Below, piece after piece: positions 18,546 through 30,300 of a stretch of 64,000 bases of DNA. This DNA comes from Dyella sp. SG609 (GTDB lineage Bacteria > Pseudomonadota > Gammaproteobacteria > Xanthomonadales > Rhodanobacteraceae), in the NCBI RefSeq assembly GCF_012275375.1, contig NZ_JAAZQJ010000007.1, forward strand, positions 62,001-126,000, read 5' to 3'. A program made the translations under genes and the position numbers. Below the pieces are notes generated by a model. The model was not told the origin of the DNA, searched no databases, and was given only the letters and a program-made list of their open reading frames with translations. Each line of letters begins with the position of its first letter. The stretch's first letter is position 1.

Positions 18546-18642
18546 CCGCCGTAGGTTGGGGTGAGCCGGAGGCGAACCCCAACAAGCCCGCCATGCATCG
18601 CAACGTTGGGGTTCGCCTCCGGCTCACCCCAACCTACGGCGG
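18546..18642. repeat. Large perfect inverted repeat (38-bp arms), probable terminator/insulator
   Basis: The left arm 18546-18583 begins CCGCCGTAGGTTGGGGTGAG and ends CGAACCCCAAC. The right arm 18605-18642 is its exact reverse complement; the loop is 21 nt. The core is related to the 4728-4941 repeat. It begins 13 bp past the stop of the lipoprotein gene at 18656 and directly abuts the narK enhancer, so it would block read-through into the nitrate operon. Confidence 0.85.
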
Positions 18643-18655
18643 TAACGGCGCTATC

Positions 18656-19567
18656 TCAGCGTGCCCCGCCCGTCTGCGAAAAACTCAACTCCGTGCACTT
18701 CTGCGCGCGCGCCTGCTTGTCCGTATCGCTGCCCGCCGCCATCGCCGCGCCCAGGCAATTGGTATACGCGTCGGTCGCCGCCGCGCGCCCCGCGCCTTCG
18801 GCCAGGCTCTGCGCCGCGATGCCGGTGGAGAACACCTTGCCGATCGCCAGGCCCACCGCGGTCGTCCCCGCATCGCTCTTGCCGTCGAAACGTCCATACA
18901 CCGACAAGGCATCCTCGCGCACCAGCCCAAGCTGCTTGGCGGCTTCCAATGCGGCGGGCCGCTTGGCGGAAGCGGCCTGTTCGGCCGCCGTCAGCGACGG
19001 TGTCAGCTGCTGGATCTTGCTGTCGATGGTCTGGTTGCTCGCCTGCGCGCTCGCCAGCTGGCCCTTGGCATCCTGCAGCTGGCTGGCGGCTTCCTTGGTG
19101 TCCAGCCGCGAGGCCTTCAATTGCGTCAGCCGCGACGAGGCCAGCGCGAGCTGGCTTTTCAGCGGCTCGATCGGCGTCTTCTGGCTGCTCAGTGCCTGGA
19201 TCGAACCCTTGGTGGTCTCCGCTGCCTTGGCCGCATTCAGATAGTCGTTGACCTTGGCCAGGTTCGCCGCGTCCGCGCTCTGCGGTTCCAGGTCGTTGGA
19301 GTTCGAATACTTGGCGCGGACCTGCTCCAGCACGAGATCCGAGGTGCCCGCCTTGTTCGCGCCCGCCACCGATACCGGCACGTAGGCCGCATCCAGCTGG
19401 TCGTAGCCGATGCTCAGCGTCGCCCCCGACGCGCTCGCCGGATTGGACGTGACGGTGACGCCGAAACTCACCCGCGACGAATACACCAACGCCGCCTGCG
19501 GCAACGGCGCGCACGCCGCCAGCGCCAACAGGCTCAATGCCACTGCCGTCCTTGCACGAAGATCCAT
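18656..19567 (-). CDS. Coiled-coil lipoprotein of unknown function
   Basis: This 303-residue protein opens MDLRARTAVALSLLALAAC, a lipoprotein signal with Cys19. Residues of about 100-215 form a long Ala/Gln/Lys/Ser-rich helical region with heptads (QLALASSRLTQLKASRLD, QLQDAKGQLASAQASNQ). The C-terminal part has two Cys (AYTNCLGAAM and QKCTELSF). No family is recognised. The ATG at 19567 has AGGGGG upstream, inside the end of the preceding lipoprotein gene, whose stop is 1 bp away; the two are surely co-translated. The pair reads away from the giant-protein locus. A role in envelope structure is possible but unproven. Confidence 0.75.
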   Translation of the reverse strand: MDLRARTAVALSLLALAACAPLPQAALVYSSRVSFGVTVTSNPASASGATLSIGYDQLDAAYVPVSVAGANKAGTSDLVLEQVRAKYSNSNDLEPQSADAANLAKVNDYLNAAKAAETTKGSIQALSSQKTPIEPLKSQLALASSRLTQLKASRLDTKEAASQLQDAKGQLASAQASNQTIDSKIQQLTPSLTAAEQAASAKRPAALEAAKQLGLVREDALSVYGRFDGKSDAGTTAVGLAIGKVFSTGIAAQSLAEGAGRAAATDAYTNCLGAAMAAGSDTDKQARAQKCTELSFSQTGGAR

Positions 19568-19568
19568 G

Positions 19569-19973
19569 TCATCCCCCTTGATGTGTGTTGACCTCACAGA
19601 CGTGCTCCAACGAACCACCGCCCTTGCGCAATTGCTCCCTGATCGCTGCCGCCTCTTCGGCGCTGCGGATGATCACGATCAGCCGGCACTGGTCCGGCTC
19701 CTTGCTGCTGACCACCAGCTGCCGCGCCCAGCCCAGCGAAGTGCCGTAGGCCACCGGCACCATGCCGAAGCCCGCGGTTTCGACCAGCAGCAGGGACGCG
19801 CCCGGATCGGGCTCCAGGCGCAGCACGCCGAGCCGGTAGGACACCGTGGTCTTGCCCCCTTGCACCACGCGCACCTGGGTGCAGGCCGCCAGCGCGACGC
19901 ATACGGCAGGCACGGCAAGGCGCACGGCCCAGGCCCGCACCCGAAGGCGCGGGCAGTCGCGCAGCTTGAACAA
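19569..19973 (-). CDS. Small lipoprotein with TTG start, partner of the next gene
   Basis: This is a 134-residue protein. I place the start at TTG 19973, because AGGGGG lies 7 nt before it and this start gives a clean lipoprotein signal (AVRLAVPAVCVALAAC). The frame is open to 20144 but the upstream residues look non-coding. The mature part is an alpha/beta-like sequence with one more Cys pair (PDQCRLIVIIRSAEEAAAI and LEHVCEVN). No family is recognised. It ends 1 bp before the start of the 303-residue lipoprotein, so the two form a small operon whose promoter lies in the 19974-20295 spacer. Confidence 0.65.
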   Translation of the reverse strand: MFKLRDCPRLRVRAWAVRLAVPAVCVALAACTQVRVVQGGKTTVSYRLGVLRLEPDPGASLLLVETAGFGMVPVAYGTSLGWARQLVVSSKEPDQCRLIVIIRSAEEAAAIREQLRKGGGSLEHVCEVNTHQGG

Positions 19974-20295
19974 GGCATTCCCCCTGATGGAATGGCCGCG
20001 GTCGAATAACACAGAAATCGATAGCCGGGCGTGAAACCGGGCTGCCCGGCGCCTAGGAATATTTCTGGCCGCCAGCAGCTGGCCAAGCCGCCGAAGCGCC
20101 GCCCGCGGCTGGCCCGAAACGACAAATCCAAGCCTTTCAGGCACATCCCCGGGCGCCCCGGAAACCGCAAAAACTTACGTCGATCAGACCCTTGCCGGCG
20201 CAGGAACGAGCCGCTAATTTTTGTGAGCGCGGACACGCTTGGACGGGTCACAGGGGGCTCGTCGGCGGCGTCCGCGACTGAAGGGGGACAAAGGA
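19974..20295. other. 322-bp divergent promoter region
   Basis: This is the spacer between the minus-strand lipoprotein pair and the plus-strand adaptor gene that opens the giant-protein locus. No gene is seen. It contains two AT-richer patches (CCTAGGAATATTTCTGG near 20053-20069, and CTAATTTTTGTGAG near 20213-20226) that are likely promoter parts, but I cannot assign -35/-10 boxes with confidence. A GGGGGA about 8 nt before 20296 is the adaptor's ribosome site. Confidence 0.5.
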
Positions 20296-21195
20296 ATGAC
20301 TCTTACGGCTGGGCCTTCGGGCCGCCGCCGGGCATGGAACCGCCCGTGCATGGCGCGCGCTTGCGCGCCTGCGAAACGCCACCGCCATCTGCTGCCCCTG
20401 TGCGCCCTGCTGGCCTGGTCCGCGGGTTCCGCGCAGGCCGCCAATCCGCCGTCCTACGACTGCCTGATCGAGCCGACCCAGACGGTCGAGCTGGGCGCGC
20501 CGGTGAGCGGGCTGATCGACCGCGTGCTGGTCAAGCGCGGCGACCGCGTGGCGCACAACCAGATCCTGGCGACGCTGGAATCGCATGCCGAACAGGCGGC
20601 GGCAGATCTTGCGCATTACAAGTCGCAACTTGCCGGTCCCAGCCAGCAGGCGCAGAGCAAGATCGAATTTTCCCAGCGCAAGTTCGCCCGCCGCCGCGAC
20701 ATGGCGGCGGAAAAACTCATGTCCAGGCAGGACAGCGACGATGCCGAGGCCGAGCTGAAACAGGCCCAGGCCGAACTGGTTACCGCCAAGGAAAACCGCG
20801 AGGTGGCGCGCCTGGAATACGTCCAGCAAAGCAGCCAGCTCGCGCTGCGCACCATCCGCAGCCCGTTCGACGGCGTGGTGGTGGACCAGATGATGTGGCC
20901 CGGCGAAATCTTCGAGCCCGGCGCCACCAAGCACGCCGTACTCAAAGTTGCGCAGCTCAATCCGCTGCGCGTGCGCGTGGTGATGCCGCTGCGCGCGTTC
21001 GGCGAACCCGCGGCCGGCATGGAGGCCAGCATCGCACCGGAGATTCCCGCCGGCAGCCATTACAGCGCGAAGGTGGCCAGCGTCGACCGCATGGTGGACG
21101 CCGCCAGCGGCACCTTCGTGGTCTTCATGGACCTGCCCAATCCCAAGCTCGACATCCCTTCGGGCGTGAAGTGCAAGGCCACCCTGGCCAAGTAA
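20296..21195 (+). CDS. Periplasmic adaptor (HlyD/RND membrane-fusion type), short form
   Basis: This is a 299-residue membrane-fusion protein. After a Sec-type signal (HLLPLCALLAWSAGSAQA) comes the split biotinyl-lipoyl domain: TVELGAPVSGLIDRVLVKRG, then RVAHNQILATLE, and after the hairpin LRTIRSPFDGVVVDQMMWPG. The helical hairpin lies between (about residues 95-175, rich in Ala, Gln and Glu). A beta-barrel part follows (PLRVRVVMPLRAFGEPAAG), ending GVKCKATLAK. It lacks the N-terminal membrane helix of classical HlyD. Such adaptors bridge an inner-membrane pump to a TolC channel. It lies 123 bp before the giant gene, with TolC at 61961, so its likely job is export of the giant protein. The start could also be the ATG at 20350. 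Confidence 0.85.
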   Translation: MTLTAGPSGRRRAWNRPCMARACAPAKRHRHLLPLCALLAWSAGSAQAANPPSYDCLIEPTQTVELGAPVSGLIDRVLVKRGDRVAHNQILATLESHAEQAAADLAHYKSQLAGPSQQAQSKIEFSQRKFARRRDMAAEKLMSRQDSDDAEAELKQAQAELVTAKENREVARLEYVQQSSQLALRTIRSPFDGVVVDQMMWPGEIFEPGATKHAVLKVAQLNPLRVRVVMPLRAFGEPAAGMEASIAPEIPAGSHYSAKVASVDRMVDAASGTFVVFMDLPNPKLDIPSGVKCKATLAK

Positions 21196-21318
21196 GCCAG
21201 CACCGATTCGAAACGGCGACGCCAGCGCGGCGCCGGCATGCAGCACCGCACGCACCCTATTCATCTCAACGTCGATCGGCCACCGCGCATGCGCGGCAGG
21301 GCCTGCCAAGAGGGCAAC

Positions 21319-24300
21319 ATGGAACAGTCGCACGGCAACAGCAACGGCAAGCTCAACGAAACCTCCGCCGCGGAAGCGATCGACACCGCACCTGCTTCGA
21401 ACACACCGGCCATCCGCTTCGAAGCGCTGGAACCGCGCGTGCTGCTGTCCGGCGACGTCAATCCCGCCGCGCTGTCGATCAACGGCGCGCTCGATGCGCC
21501 CGGCCAGCAGAAGCAGTACCAGTTCACCGTGCAGGACACCAAGCGCGTCGTCTTCGACAGCCTGACCAACCGCTCGGATCTCAACTGGACGCTGACCGGC
21601 CCGAACGGCACCGTGGTCAACGGCCGCCAGTTCTCCGACGACGGCAACAGCAGCAGCATGCCGGCGTTCGACCTCGGCAGCGGCACCTATACGCTGACCG
21701 TGGCGGGCTCCGCCGATGCCACCGGCAGCTACGCCATGCGCATCGTGGACGCCACCGCGGCCGCCAATCTCACGCCCGGCACGGCCGTGTCCGACACCCT
21801 GGTGCAGGGCAACGAGACCAGCGTCTACCGCTTCGACGCCAGCGCCGGCCAGCAGTTCTTCTTCAAGAGCAACAGCGTCAGCGGCGGCTCCGCCTACTGG
21901 CGCCTGATCGATCCGTACGGCCGCCAGGTCGGCCCGCACTACAGCATCGGCAGCGACCCGGACACCTTCAGCGTGCCCAGCAGCGGCGAATACCTGCTGC
22001 TGGTGGAAGGCGCCTCGTACAACACCGCGCCGGTGAGCTACAGCTTCACGCTCAACCCCGTGGTGAATCCGCAGCTGCCGCTGACGCTGGACCAGGTCAC
22101 CACCGCGGTAACCCAGCCCGGCCAGACCAACTACTACAGCTTCACGCTCAACGCCGACACCCAGATGGCGTTCGACGCGCTGAGCAACAATTTCAACTGG
22201 GGCCTGAGCGGCCCCAACGGCGACATCGTCGCGCCGCATAACCAGTCCGAAACCAGCAACGCCTTCGAACTGTCGGCGGGCACCTACACGCTGGCGGTGC
22301 GCGGCTACAACGGCCAGGCGGGCAGCTATGCCTTCCGCATGCTCACCGATGCCTCCGCGCACACGCTGGCCGTCAACACGCCGATCAGCGGCACGCTGGA
22401 CCAGCCCACCGGCTCGACCATCTACAAGGTGGCGCTGACCCAGGGCCAGAAGCTGTACCTCGGCAGCCAGTCGCCCACCGGCGGCACGGTCTACTGGCGG
22501 CTGCTCGATGCCTACGGCAACCCGGTGCAGAGCAGCTATCTGGGTTCGGGCACGGCGCCGTTCACCGTGGCCTCGACCGGCACCTACTGGCTGATGCTGG
22601 ACGGCTATATCTACAACTCGCCCACCGCGGCCATCGGCTACAACTTCCAGCTCAACCAGGTGCCGGATCTCACTTCCGCGCTGAGCATCGGCACCGCGGT
22701 GAACGGCTCGATCCCGCTGGCCGGCCAGTCGGCGGTGTACTCCTTCCATCTGGCCGCGGCCACGCAGCTGGCCTTCGATGCGCTGTCCAGCCGCGGCGAC
22801 ATGCTGTGGTCGCTGGCCGGCCCGCGCGGCCAGGAAGTCAACAGCCGCTCGCTGAATTCCTCCGACGGCAACTCGGGGCAGAACGTACTGGCGCTGCCGG
22901 CGGGCGACTACACGCTCACCGTGCAGGGTTCCGGCGATGCCACCGGTGCGTTCGCATTCAACCTGCTGGACCTGTCCACCGCCGCGGCGCTGGCGCAGGG
23001 CGCGCCGCTGTCCGGCACGCTGTCGCCGGGCAACAGCAGCAGCGCGTACCAGTTCACCGCCGCGGCGGGCGACAGCGTCGCCGTGCATGCGGCCAGCGCC
23101 ACCGGCGGCAGCGCGGTGTGGCGGATCGTCGACATGTTCGGCCGCACCATCGGCACCGGCAATCTGTCCGGCGACAGCGCGGCGGTGAGCCTGGCCAATG
23201 CGGGCAGCTACACGCTGCTGATCGAAGGCTATGCCGGCAACACCGCGCCGGTGAATTTCCAGGCTCGCCTGGACAACACCGGCAACACCGCCCCGGCGCC
23301 GCTGCCGGCAGGCGATCCGCTCACGCTCGGCAGCGTCACCGCCGGCACCTTGGCGGCGTGGAACAGCACGCAGACCTATCGCTTCACGCTCGGCGCCACC
23401 ACCCAGCTGCTGCTGGACGCGCAGCAGTCCGGCAACACCTACTGGAACCTGCAAGGTCCGCGCGGCACCGAATTCAATACCTGGGTTTCCAGCGGCGACC
23501 AGATCCTCACCCTGCCCGCCGGCGACTATGCGCTGACCCTGCAGGGCGCGCCGTCCAGCGGCTACAGCGCCGGCGCCTACGCCTTCAGCGCGGTCGACCT
23601 GTCCACCCTGCCGAACCTGCAGCTGGGCCAGCAGACCATCGCCCAGCGTTCGCCGGGCAGCGCCGCCGCGGGCTACCGCGTGCAGGCCAGCACCGGGCAG
23701 ACCCTGCTGCTCAACACCGACTACATCTCCGGCTACAGCCCGACCTGGCGCCTGGTCGGCCCGCAGGGACAGGTGCTGCCGGCGCAGTCCGGCGACAACA
23801 TCGGCACGCTGTTCCGCGTTCCGGCGGACGGCACCTACACGCTGCTGGACCTGGGCTACTACTACGACAGCTACGCCACCGACCGCGACACCTTCACCCT
23901 CAGCGCGACGGACACCAGCACCACGCCGCTGTCGTTCAACGACGTCGCCCACGCCACGCTGGCCGGCCGCCAGTCGATCGCGCAGTACAGCTTCACCCTG
24001 GACCATGCGCAGACCGTGGTGCCGGACTTCCTCGCCGGCGCCAACGGCAATCCGTCCAACCTGCAATGGATGCTGCGCTCCACCGCCGGCACCATCGTCG
24101 GCTGGCAATGGGCCAGCTACGACCAGGGCACCATGCAGCTGCTGCCGCCGGGGCAGTACACGCTGCTGTTCCGCAGCAGCAACGACACGCCCACCGACCT
24201 GTCCTTCCGCGTGCTCGACCGCGGCATCGCGCAGGAGCTGCAGCCCGGCACGCCGGTGCAGACCACCCTGGTCACCGACCAGACGCAGCTCTTCCGCTTC

Positions 24301-27300
24301 AACGCCAGCGCGGGCGACCACTTCTACCTGCAGAGCGACCCCAGCGCGCAGACCAACAATGCCGACTGGCGCATCCTGGCGCCGGGCGGCGCCGTCATCG
24401 CGTCGGGCTCGATCTACAACGGCTACGACAACGCCGACATCGCCGCGACCTATACCGGCGAGTATCTGCTGGTGGTCTCGCCCTATGTGGGCAACAGCGC
24501 GCCGAAGTCGCAGCCGCTGAACTTCACCCTGGGCCTGCGCAGCGCGCAGAACGCCGCGCTCACGCTGGGCGCCGATACCGCCGGCGCGATCACCCAGCCC
24601 GGCCAGAGCATCCAGTATAGCTTCACCCTGGACGCGCCGACCTCGGTGCTGATGAACACGCCGGTCAACAACGGCTCCTACCTGCGCTGGAGCCTCACCG
24701 GCCCGCGCGGCCCGGAAGTGTCGCAGCGCGATTTCAGCTATTCGAGCCAGAACCTGCTCGACCTGCCCGCCGGCACTTATGTGCTGACCGTGGCCTATGG
24801 CGACCTCTCCACCGGCAATTTCCATTTCAGCCTGCTCAACCAGGCCGCCATGCCCGCGCTGGCGGCCGACACGCCGACCACCGCCACGCTGCCGGCCGCC
24901 GGGCTGCCGGCGCCGTACCGCTTCGACGTGGCCGCCGACGGCGACTTCCGCCTGGAAGGGCCGCAGGACGGCAACTCCGAACAGTGGCAGGTGCAGAACG
25001 CGCAAGGCCAGGTGATCGCCAGCGGCAACAGCAACTACGACAACGCCACGCCGTTCCACCTCGCCGCCGGCAGCTATGTGCTCAGCTGGCAGAACGCATG
25101 GAACGCCAGCACCGACGCCGCGGTGAACTTCGTGCTGCGCCACGTCGTCACCACGGTGCAGCCGCTGGTGCCGGGCACGCCGGCCACGGCCGCCATCGCC
25201 ACGCCAGGCCAGCGCTACGCATACGACTTCGCGCTCGGCGCGCCGGGCGCGGTGCTGTTCCAGAGCCTGGCCCACCGCAGCGACCTGAGCTGGCAGCTGC
25301 AAGGCCCGCTCGGCAGCGTGGTCAACAGCGCGGCAATGGACGGCAGCGGCGACCTGCTGCTGCAGCTGGCCGCCGCGGGCAACTACCGGCTCACCGTCAT
25401 CCCCAATGGCGCGGCCACCGGCGCCTTCGCCTTCAACCTGTTCGACTTCAACAGCACGGCGGCACTCAGCCTGGGCGCGGCGCAGACGGCGCGCATCGCA
25501 CCGTCCGGCAGCAGCGTGCTGTACGCCGTGCAAGGTGCGGCCGGCGATTACCTCACGTTCCACTTCGACAGCATCACCGGCAGCGGCGCATCCGCGCGCG
25601 TGCTCGATGCCAGCGGCAACGTGGTGCTGAACTTCGGCAACGTGGCCGCCGGCCAGGACCTGCTGTTCAAGCTGCCGCACGACGGCCGCTACCAGCTGCA
25701 GCTGAGCGGTAATGGCGATGGCGCCGAAACCGACATCGGCTACAGCGCCGCGCTGACCACGCCTGCGCATGCCAGTCTCACGCTCGGCACCGACGTGCAA
25801 GGCCACAGCAGCGTGGCCGGCGTGCCGGACAGCTATGCCTTCGCCATCGCCGCGCCGACCACCGTGCTGGTCGATGGCTTCGGCGACGCCGGCCAGCGCT
25901 GGAACATCCGCGCCGCCGACGGCAGCCTGGTGCAGACCGGCCACACCGGCACGGCATCCGCCTGCCTGCTCGGCCCGGGCACCTACACGCTGGAAGTGCT
26001 CGCCGACGATGCGTCGCAGCTCGGTGCCTACGGCGTGCGTATCGTCGACTTCGCCAGCGCGACCGATCTCGCCATCGGTTCGTCCAGCGTCAGCGCTGCC
26101 GACAGCCACGCCCTGGTCTACCGCCTCACCGCGGGCGTGGACCAGTCGGCGATCCAGCTCGCGGTGAGCACCGCGCAGGGCAGCGGCGCCAGCATCCGCG
26201 TGTACGACGCCGGCGGCCGGCTGGTCGCTTCCGGCAGCGGCGCGCTCGCCGCCACCGCGATCGCGCAGAGCGTCGCCGCCGGCACGCAGCGCTATCTGGT
26301 GATCGATGGCGCCGCCGCCGACTACACGGTGACCTCCAGCGAAACGCAGGCGCCGCCGGCGCCGCCGCTGGCCTGGGGCGGTTCGGTCAATGGCAGCTTC
26401 AACTTCGTCGGCGACAGCGCAAGCTACCGGGTGACGATCGGCTACGCGCAGACCCTTGCCATCGCCAACCTGCTGCGCGACCTCGGTTCGCACGGCGTGC
26501 ACTGGCGCCTGACGCCGGCCGGCGCTTCCAGCGAGAACCCGTGGTCCGACGAGGACGCCAGCGCCTACGCCGCGCTGCCCTATGCCGGCGACTACGTGCT
26601 GACCATCGCCGCCACCGCGGACCAGGCCAGCTACGCGTTCCAGACCGTCGACACCGCCGCCGCAGCTGCCTTGCCCACGGGCACCAGCAGCGGCCAGCTT
26701 GCCGCCGGCCAGGCGGCCGTGGTCTACCGCTACGAAGCGAACGGCTCCGGCGCGCTGCATATCGCGCTGGACGCCAGCGGCGACAGCTCGCTGGCCTGGT
26801 CGCTGTACGACCTGGGCGGCAACCTGGTCGCCGATGGCGCGGCCGGCACCGCGGTGGATACGCCTGTGCTGGGCACCGGCTCCTACCGCCTGCTGCTCGC
26901 GCGCACCGGCAATACGGATGCCGCGTTCGCGCTGCACGTCGACGCCGTGGCGCCGCCGGCCGCGCAGCCCGGCGACAGCCTCGCCGGCAGCACCGATCCG
27001 GTCACCGGCTTCGCGGTCTACCGCATCACGCTCGACCACGACATGCGCGTGCTGCTGCACAACCTCGGTTCCGACGGCGACATCCAGTGGGGCCTGACGC
27101 CGATCGGCGGCGAGCCTGCGCTGGCGTGGCTGCAGAACAACAATCCGGGTTCGCTGGATGTGGAAAACAGCGCGCCCTCGCTGCAGCAGCTCACCGGCGG
27201 CAGCTACGAGCTGTGGATCCGCAGCGACAGTCCGGGCGCGCATTACGCCCTGCAGCTGCTCGATCTGTCCGACGCGCCGGCGCTGCCGGCCGGCGGCGTG

Positions 27301-30300
27301 CCGGGCAGCATCGCCGGCGGCGCGGCCGCCGTGGCCTATCGCTTCACGCTGGCCGCGCCCAGCGCACTGCACCTGGCGTTCGGCGTGGCCGACGCCTCGT
27401 CGCTGCGCTGGAGCCTGTTCGACACCTACGGCAACCTGATCGCGCAGGCCGTCGACGGCAGCGACACCGACCTGGCCACCCTGCCCGGCGGCGACTACGT
27501 GCTGGTGCTGAAGGGCCAGGATCCGGAGGGCGCGGACGTCGCCTACACACTGGCGCAGAGCGCCGCCACGCTGCCGCAGATCCAGCCGGGCCAGTACGTC
27601 AACGGCACGCTGAGCGGCAATCCGGACAACCCACAGGGTTACCGCCTCAGCCTCGATCACGCCACCAACCTCCTGCTGAGCCGGCTGGTCGACGGCGGCA
27701 ACATCCAGTACAGCATCTACTACAACGGTTACCCCTACGACGCGCAGGTCCAGGGCGACCGCTATTTCCTTCCGCCGGGCGACTACGACATCCGCGTCAC
27801 CGGCAACTGGAGCGGCGAGAGCTACGCCTTCGCGCTGACCGACCTGTCGCAGGCGCCGTCGCTCGATGGCGCCGGCAGCGCGCAGGCGCAGTTCGACGCC
27901 AGCCACACCACCGCGGCCTACACCTTCACCAGCGACGGCCAGTCCGCCTACGACTTCGGCGTCGCCGGCGGCGACGAGGCTGTCGGCGTCGAGTGGGTGC
28001 TCTACGACGAAAACGGCTACGCGGTCACCTCCGGCAGCAGCGGCTTCCATCGCCAGCAGCTGTCCTCCGGCACCTACACCCTGCTCGCCTACCCCGACAC
28101 CGTCGGCGGCACGGATCCGATTCCCTATACGGTCAAGGGTGCACCGGTTGCAGTACCGGTGTACGCGCTGACGCCCGGCGCCGACCAGCCGATCGTGCTG
28201 GACGAGGCAGGCAACTACCACGCCGGCTACAGCTTCAGCCTGGACGCGCCAGGCCGCTTCATCGCGGTAGCTGCCAATCTGCCCAACCAAGCGATCTATT
28301 TCGACGTCGTCGACGCCACCGGCCAGATGTGGAGCAACGGCACCGTCTACCTGTCGAACGGCCAGACCACGCTGCTGCAGTTGCCGAAGGGCACTTACAC
28401 GCTGCGCATGTACAGCTACGGCCCGGTCGGCACCGACAGCAGCTCGTCGCCCAGCTTCCGCCTGATCGATGTGGATACCGCGGCGGACCTGTCGCCCGGC
28501 ACCACCGCCAGCGCCGACCTGGCCGACACCTCCGGCGCGCAGGTGTGGCATTTCACCGGCCATGCGGGCGACAGCATCGGCCTGTCGCTGCAGGCCAGCA
28601 GCACCAGCATCGGTTCGCCGCAGGCGCTGTGGTACCTGTTCGCGCCGGATGGCAGCGTCATCTCCTCGGGCTGGGTCGGCACCGGCCTCGCCCAGCTCAG
28701 CCTCGATCTGTCGGCCACCGGCAACTATGCGCTGGTGCTGTCCCATGCCAACGGTCCGCTGACGATCACCGCCGGCAACACGCTCACCGGCCATATCGAT
28801 CCGCCGGTGCTGCCCACCGCGCCGCTCACGCTGGGCCAGGCCAGCAGCGTCACGCTGACCAACAACGACGCGCGCGCCTACACCTTCACGCTGGACCAGG
28901 CCGCGCTGGTCTCGGTCAACGGCTGGGCCACCAGCTGGGGCATCCAGTGGCGCCTGCTCGATGCCAACGGCCAGGTGCTGTCCGGCAACTTCCCCGGCTA
29001 CGAAGGCAACTTCATGCAGCCCGAGCGGCTGGCGGCGGGCGACTACACGCTGGAGATCGACGCCTCGCTGGACGGCTCGGCGGATCTCGACTTCAGCGTC
29101 GCCACGCAAGCCCAGGCCACCGTCGCCGACGGCGCACTCGCGGCGCCGGCGGTGCTCGGCCTGTACGGCTTCAAGGTCAAGGCCGGACAGGACTACTACG
29201 TCACCGGCGCGCCCGGCAGCCAGGTGCAGCTCTACGACGCCAGCCTCAACGCGCAAGGCTCGTACTGGTTCAACGACAACACCGGCTACTACGTGGTGCA
29301 CGCCGACAGCGACGGCACCTGGTACGCCGCGCTCACCAACACCTATTTGAACGACAACACGGCCACCGCGCTGCGCATCGCGGCGCCCACGCCGCTGCTG
29401 TCGGGCCAGCGCCTGGCGGATACGCTGCCGGCCGAAGGCGGCGTGAAGCTGTACAGCATCGACCTGGACCACGACCAGGTGATCAGCCTGTGGATGCCCA
29501 GCTACAGCGACGGCGTCTCCGCCGAATTCCAGCTGCCGGGCCGCAACTACCAGCTCAACAGCAACGGCTACTACACGCTGTTCCTGAGCAAGGGCCACTA
29601 CGTCATCCCCGTCACCAGCCGTGGCAACGGCGGTGGCGGCGGCGAATCCTTCGCCGCGGCGATGAGCGAAGGCGCCAACCCTGGCGACGCCAGCTACACG
29701 CTGATGTTCCAGAGCTTCGCCGACGCCATCGCACTGCCGCTGGATACGCCGGCCACCGTGACGCTCAACCCCGGCCAGCTGCAGACCTACGCCTTCCAGG
29801 CGCAGGCCGGACAGCGCCTGCACTTCGTGCCGCAGGCCGGCAGCAGCGGCGACGGCGCGTGGGAGATCTTCGACGCGCAGGGCCAGAACGTGTGGAGCGA
29901 CAGCTCCTCCAGCAACGACGCGCTGCCGGCCTTCGCCAGCAGCGGCACCTATTACCTGGTGTGGTCGGCCACCGGCGATGCCGCCGGTCCGGCCAGCTAC
30001 GGCTTCGCGCTGGATAGCACGCAGCCGGCCGCCAACGGCACGGCGCAGCTCGGCGACACTTTGCAGGTCGACACCCAAGGTACGTCCGACACGGTCTATT
30101 ACGACCTCAACGTCGCGGCGCCCACGCGCCTGCTGCTCGACGCGCTCGCCAACACCGGCGCCGGCTACGACTGGCAGCTCACCCAGAACGAGAACTACCT
30201 CGGCTGGGGCAGCTGGATGCCCGGCAATGCCGCGGTGCAAGGCATCACCCTCGCCGCCGGCAGCTACCGCCTGACCCTGCGCGCCAAGGGCGCCGATGCC

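Noticed and set aside
20213-20262. CRP/Clp-type site TGTGA...TCACA before the adaptor gene
   Set aside because: The two half-sites are too far apart for the 6-bp spacing that the family needs.
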